64,000 bases of DNA from Burkholderia vietnamiensis LMG 10929 (GCF_000959445.1 NZ_CP009631.1:2604001-2668000), one strand, 5' to 3'. Shown: positions 17,532-26,126, counted from the stretch's first letter. The notes: generated by a model from the letters alone, not told the origin. A program made the numbers and translations.

Positions 17532-19930
17532 GCTGCTAACCGTTGTGCAAGTTCCTGATTGATTTCGATTGGGTCGTCCCCGTCAATGAGCGGTTCGTCC
17601 CAGTGATCAAGCGCAGCCTCATTGACCTGTTCAATGGCGCCATCTAGCATCATTTCAAGGTCAGATGCAGCATCGACCAACTCCGCGCGCGTCCATTTCG
17701 GCCTCGTCAGCAGCAGCCGAAGGAACGCCGAGTGAGCATCGTCCATCCCGAGCAAGCTAAAGGACTCTGACTTCGTTGCCAGGGCAGCGGCGTGATCCGA
17801 AACTAGCTGGGCGCCCGACTCCTCGTCGGCAAACACGCCGGCCAACATTGCGGATACCTTCGCAGTCTCCTTTTGGAGCGCTTCGATTCGAGCGGAATCA
17901 AGTGTGAAGGTCGGCTGCGACGACACAAGCTTCAACGTAGGTGCGTTGGTGTGCGCTTGCGACAAGCTTGGAGAACCAACAACGGCATTACCGTGTAGAT
18001 CCCTATATAACTGCTGCGGGTCGAGTCCGAGCATCTGGTACACTTTTTCTAGCAGCTTGACTTCCGCCGGCGACACAACACCGTCCGCGTTTGCGGTCTG
18101 GATCAGCAGCGTTGCAAGGGAACGCTTCGCGTCCACCGATAGTGGCTCAAGCCGCTTTTTGAGGCTTGCCAGAGTCGGCGGTTGTGCGATCTGCACCTGC
18201 ACACGTGCTTTGAGCCGATCCTGCTGACGTGGGGCCATCTGCGACCAGGATTCAATCTGTCGATAGATGAGATCAATTTCGGGCTCCGTCGCCGCCCCAT
18301 CAGCCATCGCGATCGAAGCAGCCATGTCCACCATCAACGCTAGCGTGAGATATGTCTCGTCCGCCAGGTTTGTGGAATTGCTAGGTGGCGTCGTGTACAA
18401 CGCCACAAAATCCGTGTTCTTCGGTGTGCGCCCCGAAATTCGCACATCCGGCTCCATTGCTACGCCGGCTTCTCCAAGCACGCGAGCGAGGGTCGCCAGC
18501 TTGTCGCGCGTGAGGTTCCCTGCTGCCTTAAACCGCTCAAACAGATTTCCGAAAGTTGTCACGACGGTACTACTAGCGACTGACGTGACGAGTGTTTCGA
18601 GTTCGAGTCGAGCACTCTCCTGCCAAAGCTCAACCGGGAGTAGGAGGGTGCTTTCCAGCGTACCCTCTGCGTCTGGGTTCCGCCCCAAAAATCTGCTGTA
18701 AGCGTCCAGTGCATCGGTGCACTCGTACACCAACTCCTGTAGCTTGTTTCTCGGGCCGGTCACGGCCGTGAGATCGGGCAACGAGGTAATGTAGTCGGGA
18801 TATTCAATTTCGCGGAGCGCGTAGAACGATGTGGACGCAGGCGCTCGAAGCTTCGTTTTGTTCACGGGCAGTCTCATCCCGTCGCGATACTTCTCAACGT
18901 ACTTCCTCTCGAACAACTGACGGAATTCGCGGGCACAACGGGTCACCGGCGTACGCTTGTTGACGGCACCGTCACCCAACACCCACGCGAGGGCCCACTC
19001 GACAGGAACGGGCGCTTTGTCCACCGACGCCTGGCCGAACGCTACGCGTATGCTAAGTGGCACTTCGAATGTGTTGCTGATTGGGCCTGGCCTCTGCTCA
19101 TACTGCCGCCTGGGATGCACCGAATGCACGGAGATGAACTCGAGCAGATTGTCGACAGCGCTCGTGGAAAGCGTGTTCGAATATACAGTTTTCAGACGCA
19201 GCAGCTCAGTCGCGATAGCATCGAACTCCCCCTTTTCGACGCGGCCCTGCATCCCATCCACGAGAACACGGCGTTCGAGTCCGTGGAGGTAGAACTGTAC
19301 GAAGCCTCGATGCAATTGCGGATCTGACCGGTCGGATGCCAGCCATTGGATATATGTTCGTCGATGTGCAGCAGAAAACGAGTTGTAACTCAGCCAGTAG
19401 TCTTCGGGACCAACCGAGCTTTCACTCCCTTTCGCTGCCACGTTCGAATTCGGAACAACAGCGCACGCATCGAGGCCTTGGTACCCCTCGCCTCGTCGCG
19501 GTGTACCGAGAAAGAACATACCCCCAGTAATCGTTGTTCCGGCAATGTCCACAGCCTCGCCGCGATTGATCCAGTGAACTTTTGGCGAAGACTCGACGCT
19601 CGGGGGCGCGATCCGATAGGATGAGCCAGTTGAATCAGATGACAGTGTTACTGTCAAAAATTCCTCATCGTGCTCTGGCCGGGTCTCTAATGTAGCTTTC
19701 GGCATAACCTCCGCCGGCCCAATAGATTGCGACTCCGCCGAGCTTGTGCTCATGGAGTTCGTTGTCGGGGGCAATTGCTTTTTCTTTGTAAGGGCGGAAA
19801 TGCTTACACAGACAAGGGTGAACACCAAAGCGATCGTCCAGCTCCCTTTCGGGGCCACAACGATAGCAATCAATAGGGCCATGACGAGCACGCCCACCCC
19901 AGCACCCGACTTTTTTGCCTTGCGGCTCAT
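17528..19930 (-). CDS. TerB-N/TerB/TerB-C membrane protein
   Basis: 800 aa from the ATG at 19930; the open frame extends upstream, but that part has no good SD and atypical composition. Two adjacent membrane segments (GVGVLVMALLIAIVVAP and the following hydrophobic stretch) lie at about 9-45. A TerB-N domain runs from about 115 (KVHWINRGEAVDIAGTTITG, GYQGLDACAVVPN) through a Trp-containing region. A central TerB helical domain at about 525-645 has two acidic metal-site motifs, MADGAATEPEIDLI and ADGVVSPAEVKLLEKVY. TerB-C lies at about 680-790 with an acidic end. TerB folds bind metal and associate with membranes. It is first in the operon with a BrxD-like ATPase and BrxHI-like helicase, implying membrane-linked DNA processing or defence. 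Confidence 0.82.
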   Translation of the reverse strand: MSRKAKKSGAGVGVLVMALLIAIVVAPKGSWTIALVFTLVCVSISALTKKKQLPPTTNSMSTSSAESQSIGPAEVMPKATLETRPEHDEEFLTVTLSSDSTGSSYRIAPPSVESSPKVHWINRGEAVDIAGTTITGGMFFLGTPRRGEGYQGLDACAVVPNSNVAAKGSESSVGPEDYWLSYNSFSAAHRRTYIQWLASDRSDPQLHRGFVQFYLHGLERRVLVDGMQGRVEKGEFDAIATELLRLKTVYSNTLSTSAVDNLLEFISVHSVHPRRQYEQRPGPISNTFEVPLSIRVAFGQASVDKAPVPVEWALAWVLGDGAVNKRTPVTRCAREFRQLFERKYVEKYRDGMRLPVNKTKLRAPASTSFYALREIEYPDYITSLPDLTAVTGPRNKLQELVYECTDALDAYSRFLGRNPDAEGTLESTLLLPVELWQESARLELETLVTSVASSTVVTTFGNLFERFKAAGNLTRDKLATLARVLGEAGVAMEPDVRISGRTPKNTDFVALYTTPPSNSTNLADETYLTLALMVDMAASIAMADGAATEPEIDLIYRQIESWSQMAPRQQDRLKARVQVQIAQPPTLASLKKRLEPLSVDAKRSLATLLIQTANADGVVSPAEVKLLEKVYQMLGLDPQQLYRDLHGNAVVGSPSLSQAHTNAPTLKLVSSQPTFTLDSARIEALQKETAKVSAMLAGVFADEESGAQLVSDHAAALATKSESFSLLGMDDAHSAFLRLLLTRPKWTRAELVDAASDLEMMLDGAIEQVNEAALDHWDEPLIDGDDPIEINQELAQRLAA

Positions 19931-20599
19931 AGTTTTGGTCTCTCGCTTCTTCGAACTCAGCCGCCATCCGGTCAGGCAGTCCGATTGGACGATTATATTA
20001 CGCTGGAATATGCGTCCTCGGGCATCGCGTTCGAAATCAAACGGCGGCTCCCTTTCGAAGGTTCTCCTCTTCGCGATGAATGGTTCGGCACACACTAGAG
20101 GGGGAGAGGCACACGGAAAATCGACGCTGCACGCGTCGGTTAGCGGGAACGCCTTGATATCGAGTATCGGCCAGCAGATCCCGACAAGCTCAACCTGCAC
20201 TATGCGAATAGCGCGAGCTGCCACTATCACGCGCAGCGCAGCATCGAAACTGGACATGATCACGCGACAGGACATGGTCTTGCACTCGCCTGCTGCTGCG
20301 CGCTGAAGTAGCGTGGGGACGACTGTTGACTGCGTCAAACCGGCGTTTCCGTACTCCAGCGCCCGACTCTTGCGATTCAGCGGTACGCACCTGACGAGGA
20401 CTGGCACGCTTGCCGAACTTGAAATTCCCTATAGCTACTACAGACTTTTTGATGCCAATGTCTATTATGTAAAATTATGGATACCTAACCGATTTGAACC
20501 CCGCATGCGCCATTGAAATATCGATGCCGCGACACCGCATCGACCGATCGGGTATCCACCTGCGTCGACCGGCCAACGCGACCGTACTAGATTCCCGTG
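19931..20599. other. Upstream region of the TerB operon
   Basis: About 670 bp. The TerB frame stays open for some 160 codons here, but without SD, domain or normal composition. I expect the operon promoter here. No repeat or RNA gene seen. Confidence 0.4.
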
Positions 20600-20785
20600 T
20601 CAGAGGACGGTCATGTGTCGCGCTTCAAATTGCAGCTTGCTACCATCCGCAAACACGCAAATGTCCACGCACAATTGCGGAGCCTCTATCGACACAGCGA
20701 GGTCGCACGCGGTGTCATACGCTCTGCAGACATCGGCGTCCATGCTGATGCACTCGGCAGTCGTGTATTGCGGTCGGTCCATCAT
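20600..20785 (-). CDS. Small hypothetical protein
   Basis: 61 aa from the ATG at 20785, SD GGAAAG. Acidic with five Cys (ECISMDADVCRAYDTACDLA, QLCVDICVFADG). It lies 20 bp downstream of the two-TM protein on the same strand, so probably the last gene of that short operon. No family recognised. Confidence 0.4.
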   Translation of the reverse strand: MMDRPQYTTAECISMDADVCRAYDTACDLAVSIEAPQLCVDICVFADGSKLQFEARHMTVL

Positions 20786-20805
20786 CTTTGCGCGCTTTCC
20801 TATGG

Positions 20806-21144
20806 CTACTCAGCGGTTTTGCGCGCCCGCGATCGCTTTGTCTGAAATCCTCTAGCGACCCAGGCTACCGCAGCGATGATCAATCCAGTTGTCACACTGA
20901 CACCCGTGGCAAGTACCACGCCACTGACGACGGCTTCTTTGACTGCACCTTGCATCAACTTGTCGTCGCAATCCTTCCTAGAACTGTACTTTCCTAATGC
21001 GCTCGAATCTGGTTGCGTCCACGGAGAACAAAGTTGCGCATCGACGTAAACGAGGCTCCTGACGTACCACGCTCTTGAAGCATACGAAGCGAAGACGATA
21101 CCAACGAGCGTCGCCACGATCCAAAGCCGCACCCATCCTCTCAT
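20806..21144 (-). CDS. Small two-TM membrane protein
   Basis: 112 aa from the ATG at 21144, with a strong SD (AGGAGTGGCG). One membrane segment at about 4-22 (LWIVATLVGIVFASYASRAW) and one at about 72-95 (VVSGVVLATGVSVTTGLIIA). A loop between them has two Cys (QLCSPW, RKDCDDKL) that could form a periplasmic disulfide; the C-terminus is basic. No family recognised. It is downstream of the HNH and 125-aa genes on the same strand. Confidence 0.6.
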   Translation of the reverse strand: MRGWVRLWIVATLVGIVFASYASRAWYVRSLVYVDAQLCSPWTQPDSSALGKYSSRKDCDDKLMQGAVKEAVVSGVVLATGVSVTTGLIIAAVAWVARGFQTKRSRARKTAE

Positions 21145-21209
21145 TTCGCCACTCCTGGGGACACTCAACGCTGCTCTCCGTGGTGTTGAGCGGGGCGCTG
21201 CCTGCCACG

Positions 21210-21587
21210 CTATGCCCGCCCTTGGCGACGGCGTTCGCCGAGCGCCTGCGCTTCCGCAGAGGTCTCAATTTGTCTCAACGCATACAGCACATGTTCAATT
21301 GCTATCGGCCAGTCGGCGCATTCCCTGATGCCCCGCTCATTCATTTCGAACCATAGATCACGTGCGACCGAAGCGAGCTTGTTGCCGTTGCGCATGAAAT
21401 CTAGGGCGAGATTGTATAGGGCGCCATCCTTAAGGATGAGCGCTTCGACGCGGAACGGTGCCCAGTAAACTTGAGTTGCAATGTATTGGTCGCGCTCACT
21501 TTCGGTCGAGTACAAGTTCGTACCGTCTCTAACGTCTGTTCGCACACCCCAGAGACGACCGTGCTTATTTATTTCGTCGGCTGTCAT
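21210..21587 (-). CDS. Hypothetical protein next to HNH gene
   Basis: 125 aa, ATG at 21587 with SD GAGGGGG. Soluble, mixed alpha/beta, no recognised domain (RDQYIATQVYWAPFRVEALI, ARDLWFEMNERGIRECADWP). It begins 19 bp after the stop of the HNH endonuclease-like gene, so the two are very likely one transcript. It could be a partner or an immunity-type protein; this is inference from position only. Confidence 0.6.
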   Translation of the reverse strand: MTADEINKHGRLWGVRTDVRDGTNLYSTESERDQYIATQVYWAPFRVEALILKDGALYNLALDFMRNGNKLASVARDLWFEMNERGIRECADWPIAIEHVLYALRQIETSAEAQALGERRRQGRA

Positions 21588-21605
21588 GCTACCCCCTCGC
21601 GTTTC

Positions 21606-22751
21606 CTAGTCCTGCGCCGACGATGTACGTCTTACGACAGTTGTCATTTGCTCAGCAGAAGGCACGAAGACAGCGACATTGCCCGACCAAGCACCTATTC
21701 CCTTGACCTTCAGGTCAAAAGCGAACACTTGCCAGTTCTCTCGTCCGGCCGGACCTACAAGGCTGACGTCTTTCACCTGCGTCACGCTTTGCATCGGGGT
21801 ATATTGGCTCGTTTGAACTGGATCGTGAAATGGCACGCACGACAAGCGGATCATATCCAGCTTAAGCATCCTTGATAACCAGGGCGAGTTACCGTATAGC
21901 GCTGCATACTCGCCTACGCGAGAGCCAAATTTCGGATAGAAGGGGGACTCCCCTCTGATCATCGACAACTTGTCTTTGATGACCTGTGGCAGCGACGCCA
22001 GTCCAGATACCGTAGCTATATCGTGAAACCGGGAAAGAATGTCACCGCTTTCATCCGTCTCCATCGTCGAGCCGAGCGAATTCACGTCCTTGCGCTCGAA
22101 AGCCGGCGCGATCGGACAGAGGATTTCGAGGCGCCCGGCAACAAAGCGCCAAGTAGGCGGCGCTACTAGTTCACGACCGTCTCCCCATGCATTGCTAAGG
22201 ACGTAGCAATCGTACGGATCGTGCTCATCGTAACGATCGATGAACTGCATTAGTGCGTGATGGTCCCCCTGGACGAAATGTTCGACCGCGAAGTGCCACT
22301 GGTCCCGTCCTCCGCTTACGGGAGATGCAGTACAGATCACCTCGGGTCCGATCGCTATCAGGTCAGAGTGTACCGCGGAAGTCGCATAGGAAGACCGAGC
22401 CGCGCTCAGCTGCATACCAACCCTATGGAGGTGTTCTTCCTTCATGGCGCGGAGGACATCCGCAGTGTACGTCACCTCATCCCGATCAATGAGGACGCTG
22501 TGGTTGCTGCACAGCCAAATACCATTGCTAATATGCCGGCGCTCATCTGAGGTCATCTCTTTTAGGTACCGCCGGCTCCCGGGGCCCTCGGCAGCGCCAT
22601 GAATATGTGCGGCCACACCTATGCTGGCGACTGCCATGTCCGACTCATCGCTAGGTCCCGATGTTGGACAGTCGCATCCTCGAAACGAACACCGATAGTT
22701 CGCCCGAGCAGCGAGTGCGTTCCTTGTCTTTGAATCGAAGTCGTCGCGCAT
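21606..22751 (-). CDS. HNH endonuclease-like protein
   Basis: 381 aa. The N-terminal ~115 residues form an HNH module: CSFRGCDCPT (Cys pair), IGVAAHIHGAAEGPGSRR (AH of the first motif), then NGIWLCSNHSVLIDRDEVTY (N and H of the second motif, with Cys). This NGIWLC..H..ID pattern is typical of HNH proteins in restriction and other phage-defence loci. The remaining ~260 residues have no recognised domain and may be a sensor or target-recognition part. Two genes follow closely downstream. With the TerB-ATPase-helicase operon starting 1.7 kb downstream on the same strand, a common defence role is plausible but unproven. Confidence 0.75.
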   Translation of the reverse strand: MRDDFDSKTRNALAARANYRCSFRGCDCPTSGPSDESDMAVASIGVAAHIHGAAEGPGSRRYLKEMTSDERRHISNGIWLCSNHSVLIDRDEVTYTADVLRAMKEEHLHRVGMQLSAARSSYATSAVHSDLIAIGPEVICTASPVSGGRDQWHFAVEHFVQGDHHALMQFIDRYDEHDPYDCYVLSNAWGDGRELVAPPTWRFVAGRLEILCPIAPAFERKDVNSLGSTMETDESGDILSRFHDIATVSGLASLPQVIKDKLSMIRGESPFYPKFGSRVGEYAALYGNSPWLSRMLKLDMIRLSCVPFHDPVQTSQYTPMQSVTQVKDVSLVGPAGRENWQVFAFDLKVKGIGAWSGNVAVFVPSAEQMTTVVRRTSSAQD

Positions 22752-22777
22752 CGTACAGGCCGTAGGTTTCAGTTTTC

Positions 22778-23062
22778 CTACACCTTGGTGTTACCGCTCG
22801 CCGTTGTGTTCGGCTTCGCGACGATCGGCTTAGTCGCCGGGTTATTAGCGAACTTTGCCTTCAAGAATTCGTTGTGCAAAGTACTGTGTGCCGTCTGGAT
22901 CGCGCTACTCGCAGTCTCGCCGATAAATTCGCGTTCGTCGACTTCACCACCGCCGCGCCACGTCTTTACGCTGACTACAACGCCGTCGCGGGACTCGCGA
23001 CAGCAAACAATGGCGGGGATACCTCGTGTTTCGTACAGATCTTCAATGTCAGATTTTTCCAT
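22778..23062 (-). CDS. Hypothetical protein
   Basis: 94 aa, ATG at 23062 after an AGGGGGCTCAGCC stretch. Soluble; N-terminal acidic helix (EKSDIEDLYETRGIPAIV), then a beta-rich segment ending GETASSAIQTAHSTL, then a Lys/Asn/Pro tail. No family known to me. It is 26 bp upstream of the HNH gene and probably cotranscribed with it. Confidence 0.5.
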   Translation of the reverse strand: MEKSDIEDLYETRGIPAIVCCRESRDGVVVSVKTWRGGGEVDEREFIGETASSAIQTAHSTLHNEFLKAKFANNPATKPIVAKPNTTASGNTKV

Positions 23063-23125
23063 GGCTGAGCCCCCTGCGCTTTTTGAATGTTGAAGTTCAA
23101 CGCGCGTTGAGTATTGCTTGTTTTC

Positions 23126-23611
23126 CTATCGTTTCACTTCGTGAAGAGCAGCGGCGATTCGGCTCTTCCACGTGCCCGGCCGAACCTCATATTGCGAGAG
23201 CAAGCCCAGGAGCCTCTCGCTTGGCGCCGTCGTCGTGTACCGGCCGCCGTGGAGCCATGAGTCCGTGATCAGCCATCCCATCGACTCGCCAACGTCCACT
23301 GACTCGCGGTAGGTTAGCGCGTAGATGATGGCCGTCTCCGGTTGCCCGATGCCCCACACGTACGCCAAGAGGAGGTCGGGGAATTTGGCGTACTTCCGAT
23401 CGATGGAGAATGAGCGCTGCGTCGCCGCTTTGATCTGTATAGGAACGGCCGCAAATTTTCCAATCTGCTCATCGATGTCCACGTACGCAATCAGATCGAC
23501 ACCCCGATCTCGTACCGGCGTGGCGACCTCAATGCCGCTCCGCAAGAGATCGTTGATCAGCCGATTCCGACCGAAGATCTCCGTCAACTGGGTATCCGTC
23601 GCCGTTGGCAT
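23126..23611 (-). CDS. PD-(D/E)XK-like nuclease-fold protein
   Basis: 161 aa from the ATG at 23611. It has the order expected of a restriction-endonuclease-like fold: an N-terminal helix (TQLTEIFGRNRLINDLLRSG), the Asp in RDRGVDLIAYVD, then VPIQIKAATQRS, where QIK supplies the (D/E)-X-K-type residues. The later part is beta-rich (DLLLAYVWGIGQPETAIIYA). This layout resembles small DUF4365/Mrr-like proteins. Nuclease activity is inferred from motif spacing. It lies in a run of small minus-strand genes, close to the HNH gene. Confidence 0.55.
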   Translation of the reverse strand: MPTATDTQLTEIFGRNRLINDLLRSGIEVATPVRDRGVDLIAYVDIDEQIGKFAAVPIQIKAATQRSFSIDRKYAKFPDLLLAYVWGIGQPETAIIYALTYRESVDVGESMGWLITDSWLHGGRYTTTAPSERLLGLLSQYEVRPGTWKSRIAAALHEVKR

Positions 23612-23634
23612 CCTAGCGGCCTCTTTTTCCCATG

Positions 23635-24081
23635 TTAATTCGCGTGAACCCAAGCCACCCACGAGCCAAACAATACGGCGAGAGCGATAGTGCAGATCAC
23701 CGTCCTTCGCTCGGCCGGTTCGGGATTATCGCGTGGGCCTTTTCTTTCGCCTCGCCACAGCAACCGGTAATGAGCGAGGATTGCAGGCGTATAACCGGCA
23801 ACGAGTACTGATGACACCGCGCAGAAAGTCGCTGGAACGACCCGACCGATGGCCGATTCCGGACGCGCCGCAACCGTCGGGAGAATTACCAGCATCAACG
23901 AAACCAAGCCCGCCAAAATTAGCAACCAGTCGGCCCAAGGGATCCAGTTCGGCTCGCCGAGTTCTTGCATCGTATGCTCGCGCTGCATCCTAAAGAACAG
24001 CATGGACGCGGAGAAAGCCATGGTTACGCTGGCAATGGTCGTCAGCGTTCCTGTGTCTGGCCAAGCCGTGGACGGCGTCAT
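23635..24081 (-). CDS. Four-TM membrane protein
   Basis: 148 aa from the ATG at 24081, SD AAGGAAAAACG. Hydrophobic stretches at about 12-30, 50-70, 80-105 and 128-147 (ADWLLILAGLVSLMLVILPT, TVICTIALAVLFGSWVAWV), with a short Arg/Glu-rich cytoplasmic loop. No family recognised. Part of the small-gene run with GGAAAA-type ribosome sites. Confidence 0.6.
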   Translation of the reverse strand: MTPSTAWPDTGTLTTIASVTMAFSASMLFFRMQREHTMQELGEPNWIPWADWLLILAGLVSLMLVILPTVAARPESAIGRVVPATFCAVSSVLVAGYTPAILAHYRLLWRGERKGPRDNPEPAERRTVICTIALAVLFGSWVAWVHAN

Positions 24082-24094
24082 CGTTTTTCCTTCT

Positions 24095-24346
24095 TCAAGC
24101 GTTCTGGTACGCAACACATACCTCATGCGGCAACCCTGTCACCTCCATGAGGAATTCGACTGCCTTTTCGTCCGATACGCAGCCTTCACCCGACTGCGAG
24201 CGTGTCAGCAGATGCGGGTAGGCTGCCCGGTCCGACCGAGCTTGCGCGTCGAGTTCTCCGCGATGTCCGAGGAAGCCGTGGTAGCGCAGGTTCGCGGCCT
24301 GAAGCTGATCGAGCTGGGCATCGGATAAGTCTTCGTAGTTCAGCAC
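24095..24346 (-). CDS. Hypothetical protein
   Basis: 83 aa if started at GTG 24346, which has the SD AGAGGAAAAAACG; an ATG at 24394 would add 16 Lys/Pro-rich residues. Sequence: LNYEDLSDAQLDQLQAANLR, then GEGCVSDEKAVEFLMEVTGL, all predicted helical. Ends 13 bp before the next gene. Family unknown; looks like a phage-island small protein. Confidence 0.5.
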   Translation of the reverse strand: MLNYEDLSDAQLDQLQAANLRYHGFLGHRGELDAQARSDRAAYPHLLTRSQSGEGCVSDEKAVEFLMEVTGLPHEVCVAYQNA

Positions 24347-24387
24347 CGTTTTTTCCTCTTTTGGGCCGGGACCGTTTTCCTTCGTTG

Positions 24388-24633
24388 TCAGCACGGGGTC
24401 CCATCAGCGGTGAATCGACGGAGAACGGTCTTGGCTAGGACGGTCGCCCCAAGGGGCAACTCGTCCGCGGTTTCCACAATGGCAATGCGGGGCGCCGGGA
24501 AACCCCTCCGACGCCAGTCGTCATTTCGTTCGCTGAGATCCCTGACAGCCCCTCCAACTGACACATGCTTGCTAATCGCTGCCCCGAGCACGGTCGCGCC
24601 CTCCTGATCGGCATTCACGAGATAGAACGGCAT
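24388..24633 (-). CDS. Hypothetical protein
   Basis: 81 aa, ATG at 24633 with SD GAAGGAGATTAT. It contains YLVNADQEGATVLGAAISKH and APRIAIVETADELPLGATVL, an alpha/beta pattern with no recognised motif. Same strand and tight spacing as its neighbours. Confidence 0.5.
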   Translation of the reverse strand: MPFYLVNADQEGATVLGAAISKHVSVGGAVRDLSERNDDWRRRGFPAPRIAIVETADELPLGATVLAKTVLRRFTADGTPC

Positions 24634-24678
24634 ATAATCTCCTTCCCCCGTTTTCCTATGCCGGCCTTGCCGGCAGGC

Positions 24679-24876
24679 TCATCGATAGATTGTTATCCCA
24701 ACAGCACCGATTGCAACGTAGGGTTCCACCTCATCCAGCCGAAAGCGTTTCTTCAATACTTTTCGCCCGATTTTCTTTTCACAATCGAGCCAGTCGGGCC
24801 CCACCCCCACGATCTTCCAGATCGCCATCGTCAGCTTGTGACGCACGGTACGGCCGGCCTTATAGTGATCGCGCAT
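24679..24876 (-). CDS. Small basic hypothetical protein
   Basis: 65 aa from the ATG at 24876, which has a clear SD (GCAGGAGATGAA). Lys/Arg-rich with the segment KLTMAIWKIVGVGPDWLDCE. The same frame is open well upstream, but that part has out-of-frame composition, so the long version is rejected. Confidence 0.5.
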   Translation of the reverse strand: MRDHYKAGRTVRHKLTMAIWKIVGVGPDWLDCEKKIGRKVLKKRFRLDEVEPYVAIGAVGITIYR

Positions 24877-24913
24877 TTCATCTCCTGCTGCGTGACAGTT
24901 CCTTCTTCCGATC

Positions 24914-25156
24914 TCAGCAATCCGCGTAGGCGCGCAGTGCGTCGCTGGCCGCGCGTTCGTACATCCACACCTTATCGGGGTCGTCTCCGCACGTTCGGGC
25001 AATGACATTGGCCAGATGCGATACTGCACTACGCCTTGGCTCGCCCATTTCGGCAGCCATGAGTTCAACCAGAACTGCGGCGGCCGAATGCTCGTAATCT
25101 TGCCAGCGGATCGCGTTGCCGCGCGCATCGCCCGGCTTGTCTGGCTGTTCGCCCAA
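24914..25156 (-). CDS. Hypothetical protein, possibly frameshifted
   Basis: 80 aa from a TTG at 25156 with no SD. The C-terminal part looks well coding (HSAAAVLVELMAAEMGEPRR, SAVSHLANVIARTCGDDPDK). Directly upstream another frame looks coding instead (LADELRKRAREAVARAISVA at about 25160-25220). The two pieces together would make one ~115-residue helical protein, so a frameshift near 25150 is likely, either a mutation or programmed. Function unknown. Confidence 0.4.
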   Translation of the reverse strand: MGEQPDKPGDARGNAIRWQDYEHSAAAVLVELMAAEMGEPRRSAVSHLANVIARTCGDDPDKVWMYERAASDALRAYADC

Positions 25157-25222
25157 GCTACGCTGATCGCCCGCGCTACAGCCTCCCGGGCACGTTTTCG
25201 CAGCTCATCTGCGAGATCTTTC

Positions 25223-25900
25223 CTATACAGGGAACTTCGCTCGAACAAAGGCCGCGAGCCGTTCATGCGACGCCCTATTGGCCGGAAAATTGCAGCCTGG
25301 AGGGGCAATCGCTCCTGCAGCGAAAAATTCACTCACTCCACATGATTGCAGCCGCGCCTTTGCCTTATTACCCAAGGCAGCGACTATGGCGTTCGGGAAC
25401 ATAGCCAGCTGCGCGTGCAGGAAACGCGCTCCACACTCGCGTACAACCCCGATCGGCACCGATCCGCCTTCCTTGCTTGCGGAACATAACACCGAGTCAG
25501 TGATCCATGTCCAATGCATTTGGGTATTAAAATCCGTACCTGGCCAGCACGCGTCGAGCAGCTCGCGCACGCGTCGGTGAAACAGATCCTTACCCGTCTC
25601 AAAAGCCTCCCAAGCATACCGAGCAGCCGATTCTTGACGCCCACGAGCAGAGCCGTCATCCATATGCGACTCGGAATGGTGAGGATCACCCGGCTCTGCC
25701 ATCACGAGCACGAGGCGAACCTGAGCCAGCTCCCCGATTGCTCCGCAGTATCCACGCGGCACATGTCCACGCTCCGGCGCCCAGGAGATCTTGTTTCGGC
25801 ATCCACCCGCCAAGCCCGCACACGGCTCATATGCAGGTGCCAAGCGGTCTAAGAGGTCCGAGGATGGCAGGATGCGTTTGGCGCTGAGTGTCGAGGGCAT
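25223..25900 (-). CDS. Uracil-DNA-glycosylase-superfamily protein
   Basis: 225 aa from the ATG at 25900 (SD AGGAAAAG). UDG-fold landmarks appear in order: LVLVMAEPGDPH (first motif region), HWTWITDSVLC, NAIVAALGNKAKARL, and a C-terminal PPGCNFPANRASHERL in the place of the H-P-S motif. Early cysteines (AYEPCAGLAGGCRNK) could hold a metal or Fe-S site as in family 4/5 enzymes. It would remove damaged or modified bases, or sense them; the substrate is not predictable. It sits among small island genes upstream of mobile-element functions, and a role in base-modification defence or anti-defence is possible. Confidence 0.6.
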   Translation of the reverse strand: MPSTLSAKRILPSSDLLDRLAPAYEPCAGLAGGCRNKISWAPERGHVPRGYCGAIGELAQVRLVLVMAEPGDPHHSESHMDDGSARGRQESAARYAWEAFETGKDLFHRRVRELLDACWPGTDFNTQMHWTWITDSVLCSASKEGGSVPIGVVRECGARFLHAQLAMFPNAIVAALGNKAKARLQSCGVSEFFAAGAIAPPGCNFPANRASHERLAAFVRAKFPV

Positions 25901-25904
25901 GAAA

Positions 25905-26104
25905 ATCTTTTCCTGTTTGGTTTTGCGTGCATCACCCAAGGCGCAGCCACGCGTGGCGCAACACGAACGGCCCCACCAACAATCAGCAGCAGGCCAGGTG
26001 TACCAAACCCATCTTTCGCCTGGGCGACCTTGGATCTTCACGCGGATCATGAGGCACAAGCCTATAACCGCGAGAGCGATTGCTGATAACGACGTGATGT
26101 TCAT
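25905..26104 (-). pseudogene. Small one-TM protein, frame uncertain
   Basis: The ATG at 26104 has SD AAGGAAAACAGGG and encodes ITSLSAIALAVIGLCLMIRV, a membrane segment. After about 31 codons the open frame becomes Trp/Cys-rich and unlike protein, while the +1 frame reads GTPGLLLIVGGAVRV, a plausible second membrane segment. A single-base error or frameshift is the simplest explanation. It overlaps the start region of the glycosylase-like gene. Confidence 0.35.
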
Positions 26105-26126
26105 TGTTGCCCTGTTTTCCTTCGCG

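Noticed and set aside
24877-25332. Long version of the 65-aa basic protein
   Set aside because: The upstream part reads through two other coding-looking frames and has no SD; the internal ATG at 24876 has a perfect one.
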